A DNA stretch of 64,000 nt from Stieleria bergensis (GCA_007745635.1 CP036272.1:1269619-1333618); one strand, 5' to 3'. Counted from the first letter of the stretch, positions 25,781-35,360 are shown. The notes: generated from the sequence alone by a model not told the origin. A program made the numbers and translations.

Positions 25781-27022
25781 ATGAATCAACCTCCGGAAAT
25801 CAAAGCAGGGCAATCCAACGCGGGCCCCGTATCCTCGCGAGACCAACAGGGTTCCAAGACGGGCCAGGAAAACGTTGCATTTTGCGATTCGATTTTTGCC
25901 AAGGCCTTTCATGCCAGCGCGTCCGACTTGCACTTCGAGCCGTATCAGCAGGCGTTTCGTGTGCGGATGCGAGTCGATGGTGTGTTGAGTCAGATTGCAG
26001 CCGGTCCGGCGGCGGACTATGCACAAGTCTCTTCACGCGTGAAGATTTTATCGGACCTGGACATCGCCGAACGTCGTCGACCACAGGAAGGCCGATTGAA
26101 CTTGGTCATCGATGGCCGCAGCGTGGACTATCGTGTCAGTTGTGTGCCCACTCGGTTTGGTGAAAAGATTGTTTTGCGAGTCGTCGACGCGACCGGTTTG
26201 AAATCAGATATGACCCAATTGGGGATGACGGCGCGTGAGGCTCAGTTGATGGCCCAGGCAACCGGCCAGCCGTACGGAATGTGCTTGGTCACCGGGCCGA
26301 CCGGGAGCGGCAAAACCACCACGCTGTACTCGGCGCTCAATCGGCTCAATGAGATGCAGCGGAATATCACCACGATTGAAGATCCGGTGGAGTACAACGT
26401 CTTTGGCATCACGCAGATCAGTGTGCAGCGTGAACTGGACATGGACTTTGCTCAGATTTTGCGGCTGACATTGCGGCAAGACCCGGATGTTGTTCTGGTC
26501 GGTGAGATTCGCGATACCGAAACAGCGCGAACTTCGTTTCAGGCTGCCTTGACCGGTCACATGGTGTTGTCAACCTTGCACACCAATGACACGGTTTCGG
26601 CGATCTCGCGCTTGCGTGACATGGAAATTGAGCCATTCTTGATCACCTCGGCGCTGAACATCATTGTGGCTCAGCGATTGTTGCGACGGCTGTGTCAGAG
26701 TTGTCGCACGCCCACTCAAGCGACTCCGTCCCAGTTAAAAGCTCTGGGGATCAGCGAAGAGCAGGCTGCCAAGGCGAGTTTTCACACCGGGCGAGGTTGC
26801 CAGAAATGCAACGGTTCGGGCATGCGTGGTCGAGTGGCAATCTATGAGATGTTGGAGATCACCGAAGCGATTCGTGATCTGATCTTCGAAAATGCATCCG
26901 TCAATGATCTGCGCAAGCAAGCGATCAAGGACGGCATGAAAACGCTACGCGTCAGTGCGCTCAGCAAGGCCTTTCATGGAATCGTGTCGCTTGAACAAGC
27001 TGCCATCTACGCCGGCAAGTAG
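25781..27022 (+). CDS. GspE/PilB-type secretion ATPase
   Basis: 413-residue hexameric motor ATPase of type II secretion/type IV pilus systems. Residues 30-130 form the N2-type domain (SDLHFEPYQQAFRVRMRVDG). The Walker A is GPTGSGKTT at 172-180, the Asp box lies around ITTIEDPVEY, the Walker B is QDPDVVLVGEIRD at 233-245, and the His box is STLHTND. Four cysteines (305, 308, 340, 343) make the zinc-binding C-terminal motif of PilB/GspE. It lacks the extra N-terminal MshEN domain, so it is shorter than most PilB proteins. No pilin, PilC or PilT gene is adjacent. The ATG at 25781 is preferred over a GTG at 25739. Confidence 0.88.
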   Translation: MNQPPEIKAGQSNAGPVSSRDQQGSKTGQENVAFCDSIFAKAFHASASDLHFEPYQQAFRVRMRVDGVLSQIAAGPAADYAQVSSRVKILSDLDIAERRRPQEGRLNLVIDGRSVDYRVSCVPTRFGEKIVLRVVDATGLKSDMTQLGMTAREAQLMAQATGQPYGMCLVTGPTGSGKTTTLYSALNRLNEMQRNITTIEDPVEYNVFGITQISVQRELDMDFAQILRLTLRQDPDVVLVGEIRDTETARTSFQAALTGHMVLSTLHTNDTVSAISRLRDMEIEPFLITSALNIIVAQRLLRRLCQSCRTPTQATPSQLKALGISEEQAAKASFHTGRGCQKCNGSGMRGRVAIYEMLEITEAIRDLIFENASVNDLRKQAIKDGMKTLRVSALSKAFHGIVSLEQAAIYAGK

Positions 27023-27218
27023 TTGGTGTCCCCTTTTGGCAGCGTCTTGCTTGCGCGCACTTCGCTGACAGGTTCGGGGTTCGAATCTGGCGTGCAGACA
27101 GGCATTCGGCCTTTCAGTGGCCCTTGTTTGAATTCACGACAGTTCAGTCTTGCTGCTGGCGGCAGGTTGGCGGATATTGCCCGCGTTATTTTGTTCGTCT
27201 TCACCACGCGGCTGTTTC

Positions 27219-27797
27219 ATGAATCCAACTGATTTCGAATCCTACGACGGCTTGATCTTTGATTGCGATGGCACGCTTGCCGATTCGATGCCGGTGCACT
27301 ACGTCGCCTGGCGCGAGACCTTACTGAAGCATGGGATCGAATTTCCTGAGGACACGTTCTACGCCATGGGTGGCATGCCCAGTGCTCGGATCGTGCAGGT
27401 GCTTAGCGAGCAACAGGGGGTGCAGGCCGATTCGGATGCGGTGGCCAAGCAGAAAGAAGATCACTTTCACTCGCTGATTGAAACGGTTCAACCGCTCGAC
27501 AGCGTGGTTGCGGTGGCGGAAAGCTTTCGAGGGCAAAAGCCGATGGCGGTCGCCAGTGGCAGCGACTTGCAGGCGGTCAACCGTCAGTTGACTCACCTGG
27601 GCATTATCGACTGGTTTGACGCTCTGGTCACCGCCGAGCACACCGAGCGCCACAAGCCTCACCCGGATGTGTTCCTGTTGGCGGCTGAGCGTTTGGGAGT
27701 GCAGCCTGACCGCTGCGTCGTGTTCGAGGATTCTCCGCTGGGCTTTCAGGCGGCCGATGCGGCCAGCATGGACTGGGTGGATGTGCGAGTCCGCTAG
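27219..27797 (+). CDS. HAD-family phosphatase (beta-phosphoglucomutase-like)
   Basis: 192-residue Rossmann-type hydrolase with a cap domain. HAD motif I is FDCDGTLADSM, motif II is AVASGS, motif III is the Lys in HKPHPDVFLLAAERLG, and motif IV is FEDSPLGFQAA. The order and the FDCDGTLADSMPVHYVAW start place it with YqaB/beta-phosphoglucomutase-like subfamily members that act on small phosphosugars. The ATG at 27219 is used; the open frame begins 23 codons earlier without family likeness. It stands alone between the ATPase gene and ffh. Confidence 0.87.
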   Translation: MNPTDFESYDGLIFDCDGTLADSMPVHYVAWRETLLKHGIEFPEDTFYAMGGMPSARIVQVLSEQQGVQADSDAVAKQKEDHFHSLIETVQPLDSVVAVAESFRGQKPMAVASGSDLQAVNRQLTHLGIIDWFDALVTAEHTERHKPHPDVFLLAAERLGVQPDRCVVFEDSPLGFQAADAASMDWVDVRVR

Positions 27798-28131
27798 AGG
27801 GGTTGGGGCGCTGGCCAGGTTGTGGGGTTCTGATGGCCTAGCGGCTGGGTCGCTGTTCTGGAGCTTGAAATGAGCGATCGAGTTGGCAAGCGGCGCGGTC
27901 TAGTTCGTCAGTGAGAGGGAGGCGAAGTTTGGCAATTGGCGGGACTTCGCCCCCTAATGTGGGCTGTTTTTGTCTTGGAGAGGGGTTTTCAGGCGGTAAA
28001 TCGACGTTTGGGCTGTGCCGGAGCAAAAAAGACCTGCCAAACTACGCCCATTGTCCATTTACAACCGGCCCGAATGCTTTCTAAACTACCGGGCTTTATT
28101 CTTGGTGCTCGTTTAACGAAAGATACTGGCA
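27798..28131. other. Intergenic region before ffh
   Basis: I see no gene, tRNA or strong hairpin here. GGGACTTCGCCCCC at about 27939 is GC-rich but not a proper stem-loop. The last 50 bp are AT-richer (TAAACTACCGGGCTTTATTC) and probably carry the ffh promoter and leader, but no -35/-10 pair is clear. Confidence 0.4.
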
Positions 28132-29607
28132 GTGTTTGATTCCCTCTCAGAAGGATTGCAATCGGCGTTTAAGAGCTTGCGCGGCAAAGGCAAGCTTACC
28201 GAGGGCAATATGCGCGAGGGTTTGGACATTGTTCAGCGTTCGTTGCTTGAGGCCGACGTCAGCTACCCGGTCGTCCAGGACTTCATGCAGCATGTCAGTG
28301 AACGTGCATTGGGCAAAAAGGTCCTGCTGAGTCTGCGACCCGAGGAAGAGCTGGTCGGGATTGTTCAAAGTGAATTGACGGCCATTTTGGGCCCCGTTGA
28401 TTCATCGCTGCACCTCAAGACGGAAGGCCCCACCATCATCATGATGTGTGGTTTGCAGGGGAGTGGTAAAACCACGACCTGCGGTAAGCTTTCTCAGTTG
28501 CTCAAAGAACAAAAGGTCACGCCTTTGTTGGTCGCTGCTGACTTGCAGCGTCCGGCGGCGATCGAGCAGCTAAAAGTGATCGGCCAGCAGTTGGACGTGC
28601 CGGTCTACGCCGAACCAGACAATAAAAACCCCGTTGAAGTTTGCAACAATGGGGTCGCTCGAGCGAAAGAGCTCGGTTCGCGGGTCGTGATTCTCGACAC
28701 CGCCGGACGATTGGCCATCGACGAAGAGTTGATGGCTGAATTGGCAAAGATTGACAAGAAGGTCAGCCCCGATCAGGTTTACTTGGTCGTTGACGGCATG
28801 ACCGGCCAGGATGCCGTCAACAGTGCTGATGCCTTCAATAAGGCCTTGGAACTTGATGGCGTGGTGATGACCAAGCTTGATGGTGACGCTCGTGGTGGAG
28901 CGTTGTTGTCCGTCAAGCACGTCACCGGGGTGCCGATTAAGTTCATCGGTACTGGAGAACATTTTGATGCCTTGGAGCCGTTTCGGCCCGAAGGCATGGC
29001 AAGTCGAATCTTGCAAATGGGTGACATCGTCGCTGCGGCGCACGAAGCTCACCGAATCGTCGATGATCGTGAACGCGAAGAGCTAGAAGCCAAGATGGCT
29101 TCGGGCGATTTCACGCTCGATGATTTCAAAAACATGATGGAAAAGGTCAGCAAGCCAGGCTTGATGGGCCGAATGATGGGCCTAATGCCAGGCATGGGCC
29201 AGTTCAAGGATGCGTTGGAGAGCGATGAAGCGGCTGGCGGGATTCGTCAGACCATCGGTGCCATCAATAGTATGACCGCCGAAGAACGTCGCAATCCAAA
29301 GGTCATTGACTCTGCACGTCGATCTCGGATCGCGAAAGGTGCTGGAGTCCAAACGCCTGTGATCAGTCAGCTGATCAAGCAGTTTGAATTCATGAAGCCC
29401 ATGATGCAAGCGATGGCTGGTGGCTCGGTGATGGACCGAGCCAAGATGATGTCGCAACTGCAGGGCGCCATGAGTCAAGGTAATGGAAGCCTCGATGGCT
29501 TGCGAACCAAAGGGTCCACTGGCAAGCGACTGAGCAATGCCGAGCGGGCAAAGATGCGTAAAGAACGCGAAAAGCTAAAGCGTCGTAAAAAGCGACAAGG
29601 CAAGTGA
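28132..29607 (+). CDS. ffh: Signal recognition particle protein Ffh (SRP54)
   Basis: GTPase that binds 4.5S RNA and signal sequences emerging from the ribosome, delivering them to FtsY. 491 residues with N domain (1-95), G domain with GLQGSGKTT at 107-115, DTAGRL, TKLDGDARGGA, and a Met-rich M domain (MMGLMPGMGQFKDAL and the MKPMMQAMAGGSVMD segment). It ends in a very basic tail (KMRKEREKLKRRKKRQGK). The start is GTG at 28132. rpsP begins about 100 bp downstream, opening the conserved ffh-rpsP-trmD-rplS block. Confidence 0.97.
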   Translation: MFDSLSEGLQSAFKSLRGKGKLTEGNMREGLDIVQRSLLEADVSYPVVQDFMQHVSERALGKKVLLSLRPEEELVGIVQSELTAILGPVDSSLHLKTEGPTIIMMCGLQGSGKTTTCGKLSQLLKEQKVTPLLVAADLQRPAAIEQLKVIGQQLDVPVYAEPDNKNPVEVCNNGVARAKELGSRVVILDTAGRLAIDEELMAELAKIDKKVSPDQVYLVVDGMTGQDAVNSADAFNKALELDGVVMTKLDGDARGGALLSVKHVTGVPIKFIGTGEHFDALEPFRPEGMASRILQMGDIVAAAHEAHRIVDDREREELEAKMASGDFTLDDFKNMMEKVSKPGLMGRMMGLMPGMGQFKDALESDEAAGGIRQTIGAINSMTAEERRNPKVIDSARRSRIAKGAGVQTPVISQLIKQFEFMKPMMQAMAGGSVMDRAKMMSQLQGAMSQGNGSLDGLRTKGSTGKRLSNAERAKMRKEREKLKRRKKRQGK

Positions 29608-29709
29608 TTCAGTTTCCCTGGCCGGGACGCTGAGACAAGACTAGATTTTTTTGGCTGCGACAACCGCGCCAGTTTACAGATTAAACGTTTTCCCTTTTGT
29701 GAGTTTGAA

Positions 29710-30129
29710 ATGGCTGTTCGAATCCGTCTGAAAAAGATGGGTCGCACCCACCGACCTTTCTTCCGCGTCTGCGCTATGGACCAACGTTCTCCGCGCGACG
29801 GCCGGGTGATTGAAGAGTTGGGCTTTTACGACCCCATGGTCCCTGAAACCGACGCACGTGCCCAGCTGAAAGGCGAGCGCATTGATCACTGGCTAAGCGT
29901 CGGTGCTCAGCCCACCGAAAAGGTCGCGGTTCTGATCAAAAAGTACGGCACCGATGGCACTCACCTGGACGCTCAAAAAGAAGCGCTCGAGCGATTGGGT
30001 AAACGCAAAGAGTACACCCCAGCACCTCCCAAGCCTGCTCCTGCTCCAGTCGCTGAAGAAGCGCCTGCTGAAGAGGCACCCGCTGAAGAAGCTGCTGCTG
30101 AAGAAACCACCGAAGCTGCTGCCGAGTAA
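29710..30129 (+). CDS. rpsP: 30S ribosomal protein S16 with acidic C-terminal tail
   Basis: Small-subunit assembly protein. Residues 1-80 are standard S16 (AVRIRLKKMGRTHRPFFRVCAMDQRSPRDG, then EELGFYDPM, followed by IDHWLSVGAQPTEKVAVLIKKYG). After about residue 100 there is a tail of Pro/Ala then repeated Ala-Glu-Glu motifs (PAPAPVAEEAPAEEAPAEE), giving 139 residues against about 80-90 in most bacteria. The tail is presumably disordered, and similar acidic tails occur in other proteins of the window (53158-54411). trmD follows 84 bp downstream. No rimM lies between them. Confidence 0.95.
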   Translation: MAVRIRLKKMGRTHRPFFRVCAMDQRSPRDGRVIEELGFYDPMVPETDARAQLKGERIDHWLSVGAQPTEKVAVLIKKYGTDGTHLDAQKEALERLGKRKEYTPAPPKPAPAPVAEEAPAEEAPAEEAAAEETTEAAAE

Positions 30130-30212
30130 GCAGCCCTTGGTGAGCGATGGTTGGCGACATCCCGGTCGCTGCCTGGCGTTGCATGCGGGTTTCAATTGCG
30201 AGGATTGATGGA

Positions 30213-30944
30213 GTGCGATTCGATGTTATCACGCTCTTTCCGGCGATCTTCGATGGTTACCTGACGCAAAGCCTGCTGGAAAAAGCGATCAAGAAAGGTT
30301 TGGTCGATATCCAGCGTCACGACATGCGTGATTGGGCAGGTAAAGCGCCACACCGAAAAGTCGATGATCGACCCTTCGGCGGTGGTCCTGGAATGTTGTT
30401 GCAAGTTGATGTCACCGTGCCGTGTGTGGAAGACGTCCAGAAAATGGGCCCCTCACCAGGCAAAGTGATCATGTTGACCCCGCAAGGGAAACGCTTTGAT
30501 CAGCAGATGGCAGAAGAGTTCGCCTTGTGCGACCGTCTGGTGCTGATGTGCGGCCGGTACGAAGGCTTCGATCAACGCGTCACTGATATCTTGCAACCAA
30601 CCGAAGTCAGTATCGGTGACTTTATCCTCAATGGAGGCGAAGTCGCTGCAATGACCATCGTCGACAGCGTCGTCCGGCTCTTGCCGGGAGTGCTGGGCGA
30701 CGAAAACAGTAACATTGACGATTCCTTCAGTAGCGGCAATCGATTGCTGGAGTTTCCACAATACACTCGGCCTAGAGAGTATCGCGGTCATCAGGTCCCC
30801 GAAGTCCTGTTGGGCGGTAATCACCAGGCAATCGCCAAGTGGCGAAGTGAGCAAAGTCAGTTGCGAACCCAGCAGCGTCGAAGTGACCTGCTGGAAAAGC
30901 AAACTGACTTGCCAGCATCACAAACAGACGATCTCGGTCAATGA
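30213..30944 (+). CDS. trmD: tRNA (guanine-37-N1)-methyltransferase
   Basis: SAM-dependent enzyme that makes m1G37 in tRNAs and prevents +1 frameshifts. The start is a GTG at 30213 giving VRFDVITLFPAIFDGYL, the usual family N-terminus, with GAGG about 10 nt upstream; an ATG at 30183 is possible but gives an atypical extension. The SPOUT trefoil knot is seen as LMCGRYEGFDQRV and EVSIGDFILNGGEVAAM. The linker and C-terminal domain, PQYTRPREYRGHQVPEVLLGG, contain the catalytic Asp/Arg area. 243 residues, as expected. It sits between rpsP and rplS as in many bacteria. Confidence 0.96.
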   Translation: MRFDVITLFPAIFDGYLTQSLLEKAIKKGLVDIQRHDMRDWAGKAPHRKVDDRPFGGGPGMLLQVDVTVPCVEDVQKMGPSPGKVIMLTPQGKRFDQQMAEEFALCDRLVLMCGRYEGFDQRVTDILQPTEVSIGDFILNGGEVAAMTIVDSVVRLLPGVLGDENSNIDDSFSSGNRLLEFPQYTRPREYRGHQVPEVLLGGNHQAIAKWRSEQSQLRTQQRRSDLLEKQTDLPASQTDDLGQ

Positions 30945-31068
30945 CCAACGAGGTCGCCAGCGGTTGTCGTGACCGCTGATGGTTTGAAAAACACAAATTG
31001 TTGATCAGTCGTCCGGCCGATGAGTCGACGGTTGGAAATACACGGTTGGATATACCAAGAGAGAAGTT

Positions 31069-31422
31069 ATGAGCCAAGCAATTCTTGAAAAGGTCGAAAA
31101 GACTGCCCTCAAAGAGAACCCACCTCAATTCGATATCGGTGACACCGTCGATGTGCACCTGAGAATTCTGGAAGGCAACAAAGAGCGGATCCAGGTGTTC
31201 AGCGGAACCGTGATCGGTCGTAGCGGAAGCGGATCGAAGGAAATGTTCATCGTTCGCCGTATCGTTGCCGGTGAAGGTGTTGAACGCAAGTTCCCCGTGC
31301 ACAGCCCACGCATCGAGAAAGTCGAAGTCAAACGCAGCGCTGTTGTGCGTCGCGCCAAGCTTTACTTCCTGCGTCAACGCGTTGGTAAAGCCGTTCGCTT
31401 GAAAGAACGTCGCCGCAGCTAA
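31069..31422 (+). CDS. rplS: 50S ribosomal protein L19
   Basis: 117-residue large-subunit protein at the 30S-50S interface. Clear family blocks are FDIGDTVDVHLRILEGNKERIQVFSG, VIGRSGSGSKEMFIVRRI, GEGVERKFPVHSPRIEKVEV and RRAKLYFLRQRVGKAVRLKERR. The ATG at 31069 has GAGAAG just upstream. A 6-bp inverted repeat, GGCTGC/GCAGCC, follows at 31428-31442 but lacks a T-run, so readthrough into yraN is possible. Confidence 0.97.
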   Translation: MSQAILEKVEKTALKENPPQFDIGDTVDVHLRILEGNKERIQVFSGTVIGRSGSGSKEMFIVRRIVAGEGVERKFPVHSPRIEKVEVKRSAVVRRAKLYFLRQRVGKAVRLKERRRS

Positions 31423-31595
31423 AGCCTGGCTGCCTCGCAGCCATCGCCTTTGCTCTCTCACCACCAGCGATTCTGTGCAGCAGAAACAAACTGCCAGAGT
31501 GTCGCCAAGTATGCACTGAAGTGCCCTGCGAATTGCCGGGCATGGGAGCCTTTGCACGCATCGATCCGTAGGCAGCAACCGGCGAAGAGGTCTGG

Positions 31596-32111
31596 GTGGT
31601 GGGCCGATTTGAAAAGCTTGTTCCGATTCGGCGTGTGGTCCATTGGCTCGACCAAATGCGTTTCGGTTCCATTGATCTCTCTGCCCCGATCGGACAACGG
31701 GGCGAACAAGCAGCCGCGATCTATCTGCGTCGCAAAGGCCTGCGGATCATCGTGGTCAATGAATCGGATCACGCAGGCGAAATCGATTTGATTGCCATCG
31801 ATCGCAAAACGCGCACCATCATCTTTATCGAAGTCAAAACGCTGCGTCGCCAGCCACCGGCTTCTGTGGTCGGTGATCCATCGTCGACGGGCTCCAATCA
31901 GGATCATCCGGCGGATCGAGTCGATGGGCACAAGCAGCGCCGAATCACTCAGGCTGCGCTACGATTCCTGAAGCGGCGCGGTTTGTTGGGGCACGCTTGT
32001 CGTTTTGATGTGGTCGCCGTTTGGTGGCCTGATGACTCGGCCGGTCCAGCGCACGTTCAGCACATCGAAAATGCTTTCGAGGCAACCGGCGATTTTCAGA
32101 TGTGGTCCTAA
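31596..32111 (+). CDS. YraN/UPF0102-family predicted endonuclease-fold protein
   Basis: 171-residue member of the UPF0102 family, whose core is a restriction-endonuclease-like fold; the cellular role is not settled. Motifs: GQRGEQAAAIYLRRKGLRII, the catalytic-type GEIDLIAIDRKTRTIIFIEVK (acidic E...D...ExK), and QRRITQAALRFL. It is longer than the typical 120-130 residues because of an N-terminal leader and an insert after EVKTLRRQ. The GTG at 31596 is well supported by GAAGAGG 5-6 nt upstream. It closes the ffh-rpsP-trmD-rplS block. Confidence 0.87.
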   Translation: MVGRFEKLVPIRRVVHWLDQMRFGSIDLSAPIGQRGEQAAAIYLRRKGLRIIVVNESDHAGEIDLIAIDRKTRTIIFIEVKTLRRQPPASVVGDPSSTGSNQDHPADRVDGHKQRRITQAALRFLKRRGLLGHACRFDVVAVWWPDDSAGPAHVQHIENAFEATGDFQMWS

Positions 32112-32264
32112 GCCCGTCGAAGCGGCGTCCTGCAGAGTGCTGCACAAGGCAATCTGCCTGATCGACTTGCGATCCCGACGCCTGAATTGGTTCGCAGAAT
32201 CGATGATTCCAGCTATAATACGGGGCCCCGCCCACCTTGTTTTCCACGCACTTTAGTGTTCTCC

Positions 32265-34277
32265 ATGAAAGCCCCCTCTTGTTTGGTTGTCTTGCTGCTC
32301 CTGTTTGGCTCCGTCGCCAATGCCGCTGAACCCGCTGCCGGTTCACGACCCAATGTGATTTTCATTTTGTTGGATGACATGGGCTGGGGCGATTTTGGTG
32401 TGCTGCATCAAAACCAATCCAAGCACGTGCGCAAGAATCGCACGCCCATGTTGGATCAGATGGCTGCCGAGGGCATGCAGTTGCGACAGCATTATTGCCC
32501 GGCGCCGGTCTGTGCTCCCAGTCGTTCCTCACTGCTGACCGGTGTTCATCAAGGTCATGCCGTGGTCCGCGACAACCAGTTCGACAAAGCTCTGGAAGAC
32601 AACCACACACTTGCCACCGTGATGAAGGCAGCTGGCTATCAAACTTGGTTGGTTGGCAAGTATGGCCTGCAAGGCGCGGTCAACGGACAAGACGATGACT
32701 ACACGCCTGCGATGTGGCCGGCTTATCCAACCAAGCGTGGCTTCGATCGCTTTTATGGATACGTTCGTCACCGCGATGGTCACTTGCACTATCCAGCGGA
32801 ACCTTGGGACATCGGTGGTTCAGCATCGCATCGCGAACCCAAGCAAGTGTGGTACAACGACAAAGAAGTCAGCAAAGACTTGGCCAAGTGTTACACCACC
32901 GACCTGTTTGCTGCCCGCAGTAAAGATTGGATCATCAAGCATGTTGAAGCAGGCAGCGAGCAGCCGTTCTTTTTGTATCTCGCCTATGATACCCCGCACG
33001 CCGCGCTACAAGTTGCGCCCTGTCCCTATCCTGAAGGACAAGGAGTCAAAGGCGGTCTGCAGTGGAATGGCAAGCCGGGTGAAATGATCAACACTGCCAA
33101 GGGCACCGTCGATGGCTATCGTCATCCCGAGACGGTTGGCAAAGGCTGGAACGATGTCGAAGAACGTTTTGCCAGCATGGTTCGCCGGATTGATTTGACC
33201 GTTGGCGACTTGTTGCAGACACTGCGTGACCTGAAGATTGATGACAACACGTTGGTTGTGATCAGTTGTGATAATGGACCACACCATGAATCTTACTTGA
33301 TGCCGCGAAAAGGGTTCGTCCACCAGTACTCGCCACAGTCCTTCCAGTCGTATGGTCCCTTCGATGGCACCAAGCGAGATGTCTGGGAAGGTGGTATTCG
33401 TGTTGGCACCTTGGCTTGGTGGCCGGGGAAAATCAAAACGGGATCGATCAACGAGTCGCCTTCGCAATTCCATGACTGGATGGTAACGTTTGCCGACGCT
33501 GCTGGTTCGCCCGCACCGGCGCGGGCCGACGGTGTCTCGTTGATTCCATCGCTGACCGGCCAAGGCAAGCAACGTGCTGGTCAGGTTTACGTCGAATACT
33601 TCAACGGTGGTAGCACACCACGCTACGAAGACTTTCAGCCTGTCAAACGCAACAAGAAACGTAAGCAGATGCAAGTCATCATGCTCGATGGCTACAAAGG
33701 TGTTCGCACCAACATCACCAGCGCCGATCAGGACTTCGAAATTTACGATGTGAACAAAGATCCCAAAGAGCTTCACAACCTGGCCAGTGCGTCGCCAGCG
33801 ATGAAGCGGCTCAATGAACGCATGAAGGATCGTGTTCTGCAAATGCGTCGACCCAACGAAACGGCCAAGCGTCCTTATGATGATCAGCCGATTCCTGCAC
33901 TCGAAGGGGTTGCTTCAGCGGGATGGAACTATGAAACCTATGCAGGCAAATTTCCCTATGTTCCACAGCCCGGTTCGGTGGCCGTCAAAGACAGTGGCGC
34001 TAGCAAAGGCTTGGTGGCTCGGGATGTGCCCGGGGCAGTGACGTTTCGGGGACACTTGAAGGCGCCTAAGACCGGACGATACAAGGTGACGTTGACCACT
34101 CCAAGCCCCGCCTTTGCCAGGATTCATGATGCACAGCTGATCGATGCAGATTATCAGTTCAAGCCTGGTCAGACGTATAGCACTGAAATCAACCTCCAGC
34201 AGGGAGTGCACCCGGTGACCGTGACCGCGCTGGGAACCGGAGATGTCAAGCTGAACCTGAGTGTCCAGCCACTGTAA
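32265..34277 (+). CDS. Secreted sulfatase (arylsulfatase/choline-sulfatase-like)
   Basis: 671-residue exported type I sulfatase that hydrolyses sulfate esters, probably on marine polysaccharides. A signal peptide covers about residues 1-20 (LVVLLLLFGSVANA). Metal-site DD is in FILLDDMGWGDFG; the formylglycine precursor is Cys83 in CAPSRSSLLTG; LVGKYGLQG is the usual G-K region, and ISCDNGPHHE is the C-terminal metal-ligand segment. After about residue 570, a beta-rich domain (GAVTFRGHLKAPKTGRYKVTL) looks like a PA14/carbohydrate-binding-type module. Activity requires a sulfatase maturase, which is not in the window. The start is the ATG at 32265, not the frame opening at 32187. Confidence 0.93.
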   Translation: MKAPSCLVVLLLLFGSVANAAEPAAGSRPNVIFILLDDMGWGDFGVLHQNQSKHVRKNRTPMLDQMAAEGMQLRQHYCPAPVCAPSRSSLLTGVHQGHAVVRDNQFDKALEDNHTLATVMKAAGYQTWLVGKYGLQGAVNGQDDDYTPAMWPAYPTKRGFDRFYGYVRHRDGHLHYPAEPWDIGGSASHREPKQVWYNDKEVSKDLAKCYTTDLFAARSKDWIIKHVEAGSEQPFFLYLAYDTPHAALQVAPCPYPEGQGVKGGLQWNGKPGEMINTAKGTVDGYRHPETVGKGWNDVEERFASMVRRIDLTVGDLLQTLRDLKIDDNTLVVISCDNGPHHESYLMPRKGFVHQYSPQSFQSYGPFDGTKRDVWEGGIRVGTLAWWPGKIKTGSINESPSQFHDWMVTFADAAGSPAPARADGVSLIPSLTGQGKQRAGQVYVEYFNGGSTPRYEDFQPVKRNKKRKQMQVIMLDGYKGVRTNITSADQDFEIYDVNKDPKELHNLASASPAMKRLNERMKDRVLQMRRPNETAKRPYDDQPIPALEGVASAGWNYETYAGKFPYVPQPGSVAVKDSGASKGLVARDVPGAVTFRGHLKAPKTGRYKVTLTTPSPAFARIHDAQLIDADYQFKPGQTYSTEINLQQGVHPVTVTALGTGDVKLNLSVQPL

Positions 34278-34331
34278 ACGCGACGGCGCCCGTTTCTGAT
34301 TGATAGTTTTGACTGCTTGCCCGATATTCTG

Positions 34332-35360
34332 ATGACTGAGTCACCAACGATACATTCTTCCGAACCGATTCCGAAAGGCGACGCCGATGATGCCGCCGCA
34401 GTGGATCGTTTGCATGCGACGTATGCGCAATTGCGTGAAGAGCTATCGCGAGTGATCGTGGGTCAGGCGTCCGCAATTGAAGAGCTCGCGATCTGTTTCT
34501 TTGCCAAGCGAAACGCATTGCTGGTGGGTGTGCCTGGTCTGGCCAAGACGTTGCTGGTGGGCAAGTTTGCCGAAACGCTCTCGTTGTCGTTCAGTCGCGT
34601 TCAGTTCACTCCGGACTTGATGCCCATGGACATCACGGGAACGGATATCTTGCAAGAAAATGCGGAGGGTCGCCGGGAATTTCATTTCATGGCTGGACCG
34701 ATCTTTGCAAACATCGTTTTGGCTGACGAGATCAACCGCGCTCCGCCCAAGACTCAGGCGGCTTTGCTGGAGGCGATGCAAGAAGGTAATGTCACTGTTT
34801 TAGGCAAAGAGTATCGTTTGCCAGCGCCGTTCATGGTCTTGGCAACGCAAAACCCCGTGGAACAAGAGGGCACCTATCCGCTGCCAGAGGCGCAGTTGGA
34901 TCGCTTCATGTCGATCATTGAATTGGGTTACCCCAGCGAAGACGAGGAAGTTGAGATCGCTCGGCTTACCACCGGAGCGGAACAGCCAAATCTGGAGGCG
35001 CTGTTGAGCCTCGAGCAGATTGTTGGTTTCCAAGACTTGGTCCGTCGCATACCGGTGCCCGAGCATCTGTATCGTTACGCGGCTCAGTTGGTCCGCAAGA
35101 CACGTCCAGGTGAAGGCACCGCGCCGGATTGGTTACTGCCGCTGGTCAGCTGGGGAGCAGGGCCACGAGCGGTGCAAAGTCTGGTTCTGGGAGCCAAGAG
35201 CCGAGCTGCGTTGCATGGCAGTTATCAAGTTCGCAAGTGTGACATCCAGGCGATGGCGCCGTCTGTGCTTTCACACCGGATCGTCTTGACCTTCGCTGCC
35301 CAGGCAGAACGCATGACAGCGCGGCGGATCATTGATCGCTTGGTGCAAGGATCGGACTGA
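34332..35360 (+). CDS. MoxR-family AAA+ ATPase
   Basis: 342 residues from the ATG at 34332 (a TTG five codons upstream is less likely). MoxR proteins are chaperone-like AAA+ ATPases that work with the VWA-domain proteins encoded beside them. Walker A is GVPGLAKT at 66-73, Walker B is VLADEINRAPPKTQAALLEAMQE, sensor 1 is FMVLATQNP, followed by EQEGTYPLPEAQLDRFM, the MoxR hallmark. The C-terminal lid is helical. It heads a seven-gene operon (34332-47422): the DUF58 gene starts within about 50 bp. Confidence 0.94.
   Translation: MTESPTIHSSEPIPKGDADDAAAVDRLHATYAQLREELSRVIVGQASAIEELAICFFAKRNALLVGVPGLAKTLLVGKFAETLSLSFSRVQFTPDLMPMDITGTDILQENAEGRREFHFMAGPIFANIVLADEINRAPPKTQAALLEAMQEGNVTVLGKEYRLPAPFMVLATQNPVEQEGTYPLPEAQLDRFMSIIELGYPSEDEEVEIARLTTGAEQPNLEALLSLEQIVGFQDLVRRIPVPEHLYRYAAQLVRKTRPGEGTAPDWLLPLVSWGAGPRAVQSLVLGAKSRAALHGSYQVRKCDIQAMAPSVLSHRIVLTFAAQAERMTARRIIDRLVQGSD

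Noticed and set aside
27070..27100. GGGGTTCGAATC, looking like a tRNA T-loop
   Set aside because: The flanking bases do not pair as a T-stem, and no acceptor, D or anticodon stem is found around it.
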